A DNA stretch of 64,000 bases from Bombyx mori (lineage: Eukaryota > Arthropoda > Insecta > Lepidoptera > Bombycidae): NCBI RefSeq assembly GCF_030269925.1, contig NC_085127.1, forward strand, positions 4,657,501-4,721,500. The letters are read 5' to 3'. The notes beneath the pieces were generated by a model, which saw nothing but the letters and a program-made list of their open reading frames with translations, did not search any database and was not told the DNA's origin. Shown here one piece after another: positions 42,001 to 45,000 of the stretch (its first letter is position 1; every line of letters begins with the position of its first letter). The translations under genes were made by a program, and so were the position numbers.

Positions 42001-45000
42001 ACTGCTCTTACTAGGGGGTTAATGTTAGGAAACTAATTGCTCTTGAGTTGTTAGGTCTCCTTTGGAGGCGCTCGGGCAGTTGTTAGCAAATCCCACCCCT
42101 CCTGGCTGAGCCTTTGCTCGCCCATCTGTCCTGGTGAAACTGGAAAGGCCTTTGGGCCACCCGTAAATTTTCAATCATAAAAAAAAATTTTTTAAGGAAA
42201 CTCTCAGGTTGAGCCCGTGAGCTCATCTACCCGTCCGGGCGTAGCTAGAATGTCCATTAGGCTACCAGTGAATAGATAGCGAAAAAAAACCACGTATTGT
42301 ATGAAATAAGGTCCGTTTTAAATTGACTAAAATAAGGATCGTTACACAGGCCGATTACGTAACATTTTGTGACGTCAAGGCATCGACACATTTGGGAGTT
42401 TGACCTCATGTCTCAAGATGGGCGGCGGCCGTATCGCTACATCGATTACGATTTATCATTTTATTCATGTATGTTTTACGAGCTCGACTCGTGTGCGGGC
42501 GCATAAAATGTTATTCTTGAAATAAATTGTTATTAGTTTGGTCGCAGTTTCGCAATGCTTTTGATAGCGCTTTATGTGTTGAGTAAGTTACACGTCATGT
42601 AGTGTTTTATGGTGCAAACGTTTGAAATTGAATTGACTTTCACTGACAGGTAGCTGATGGTATAAGGAGTAACTTAGGCTACTTTTTTTAGACTTGCTTC
42701 GCCCCGCGGCGTCACCCGCGATACGACAATAACCGCGGGTAACATCGCAGGACTCGACTATTCAATAATAAAATTTAATGTTTCCGAAGCGAAGCGAGGG
42801 CGGGTCGCTAGTAGTTAAATATAATAATTCTTTGACAATAGAATTCTGAAATAAATAATAGTTTAAAAAAAATGTAACAAAATACGCTTTTATAGAAAAT
42901 CCAACTAAAAAATAAAAAATAAATTTTAATAAATTTTAATTAAAAAATAGAGTTAGGAAAAAAAAATTTTTATTGTAAAAAAGCGTGTCATGTTCAAAGA
43001 TTCCGTTACAAACATACATACGTCTGAATCTAATAAAAGCGTATTAAAAACTTAAAATTTCAATTAATTATAGTCGAATTTCGACCACCGGGTGACTGAC
43101 CACTAGTGTGTATTGATCGTTCAGTGTTGTGGTTGCAGCGCGCGGCACGTGGTCGTCGGGCGAGCTGTCCCCCGGGCTGTCGGACGAGGAGTGCGCGGCG
43201 GGGGGCGCGGGCGGCGCGGGGGAGACGCCGGCGGCGCTGCTGGCCCGCCTGCGGCTCGTGCGGCGCCGGGGCCTCGTCGCAGAGTACGACGAGATACGGT
43301 CCCGCCCGCCCGTCGGAACCTTCCACAACGCCAAGTATGTCCGTCTCCACCTATGTACGACCCTCTGTCAGAATACGACCGCTTTACCATACGGTTGATC
43401 CAGAGATCTTTTTTGCCACGTACCATCCAGCTAGTACGACGAGATACGGTCCCGCCCGCCCGTCGGAACCTTCCACAACGCCAAGTATGTTTCCCTCCAC
43501 TTCTACTGCACTATATAGGATTCTGTCAGAATGCGACCGCTTTACCATACACTTGATCCAGAGATCTTTTTTGCCACGTACCATCCGGTTAGTACGAAGA
43601 CATATGGTCCCGCCCGCCCGTCGGAACCTTCCACAACGCCAAGTATGTTCCCTTCCACTCTTGTACAACCCTCTGTCAGAATGCGACCGGTTTACCATAT
43701 ACTTGATCCAGAGATCTTTTTTGCCACGTACCATCCGGTTAGTACGAAGACATATGGTCCCGCCCGTCGGAACCTTCCACAACGCCAAGTATGTTCCCTT
43801 CCACTCTTGTACAACCCTCTGTCAGAATGCGACCGGCTTACCATACACTTGATCCAGAGATCTTTTTTGCCACGTACCATTCGGCTAGTACGAAGACGTC
43901 CGGTCTCGCCCGCCCGTCGGAACCTTCCACAACGCCAAGCATGTTCCTCTCCACTTCCATTGCATTATGTACGACCCTCTGTCAGAATGTGGTCACATTC
44001 TGACAGAGGGTCGTACATAATGCAATACATAAGCTTTACCATACAGTTGATCCAGAGATATTTTTTGCCGCGTACCATCCAGCTTTGGAATGAGCTCTGC
44101 GGTGTTTCCCGAGCGTTATGACATATCCTTCTTCAAACGAGGCTTGTGGAGAGTACTTAACGGTAGGCAAGACAGCGGCGTGGCTCTGATAACTACTCAC
44201 CATCAGGTGGGCCGTAAGCTCGTCTGCCCACAAGGGCAATAAAAAAAACATATTTAAAAAAAATTTAAAGTTAAATTGTTCCCACATCGACATCATCATG
44301 AAAAGCAAGCCCAGAGCTCGAATGCGAAACGTCCTTATGAAAGTTCTCGACTCCGGTCGGGTCGCTGACCGCTGTGCAAACATTAATTTTTCCAGGTTGC
44401 CGAGCAACCTAGCCAAGAACCGCTACACGGACGTGCTGTGCTACGACCACTCGCGCGTGCTGTTGTCGCAGACCGACCCGGACGACCCCACCACGGACTA
44501 CATCAACGCTAACTACGTCGACGGATACAAACAGAAGAACGCCTACATTTGTACACAGGGTACGTGCATTAAGCCCACTGAGTTTCTCGCCGGATCTTCT
44601 CAGTGGGTCGCGTTTATGATCCGGTGGTAGATTCTGCGAAGTACTGCTCTTGCTAGGGTTCGTGTTAGCAACATCGTCGGGCCTCTGACCTCACCTACTA
44701 GCCCGGTGACGCTGATATGGGCCGAGAGCATCAGCTTAGGTAGGGGAAAAAAACGTGCATTATAATGTGCATTTTAATTTCCAGTTCTGCTTTCAAGGAT
44801 GTAGGACTTTAGAAATGACACGTCAATTCGGATTTTCACGATCCACTATCGCTGCTCTTAGGCATTCTAAGCATCGGTCACTGTGCTCGTCGAATCCGTG
44901 AAATGCGATGAAGGGTTCGGCGAGTAAATTAACTCTCAGATACAGTGGGTCGCGTTTCCGATCCGGTAGTAGATTCAGCGAAGCACTGCTCTTGCTAGAG

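Noticed and set aside
43106..43852. 248-codon open frame over the exon and the adjacent array, and a 196-codon frame at 43531-44121
   Set aside because: Wrong frame relative to the Ptpmeg2 exon; open only because the array unit is GC-rich and repeated. No domain, no splice logic.
43285..44035. Regularly spaced repeats suggesting a CRISPR-like array
   Set aside because: Eukaryotic locus; units are contiguous tandem copies of exon and LINE sequence without unique spacers or cas genes.
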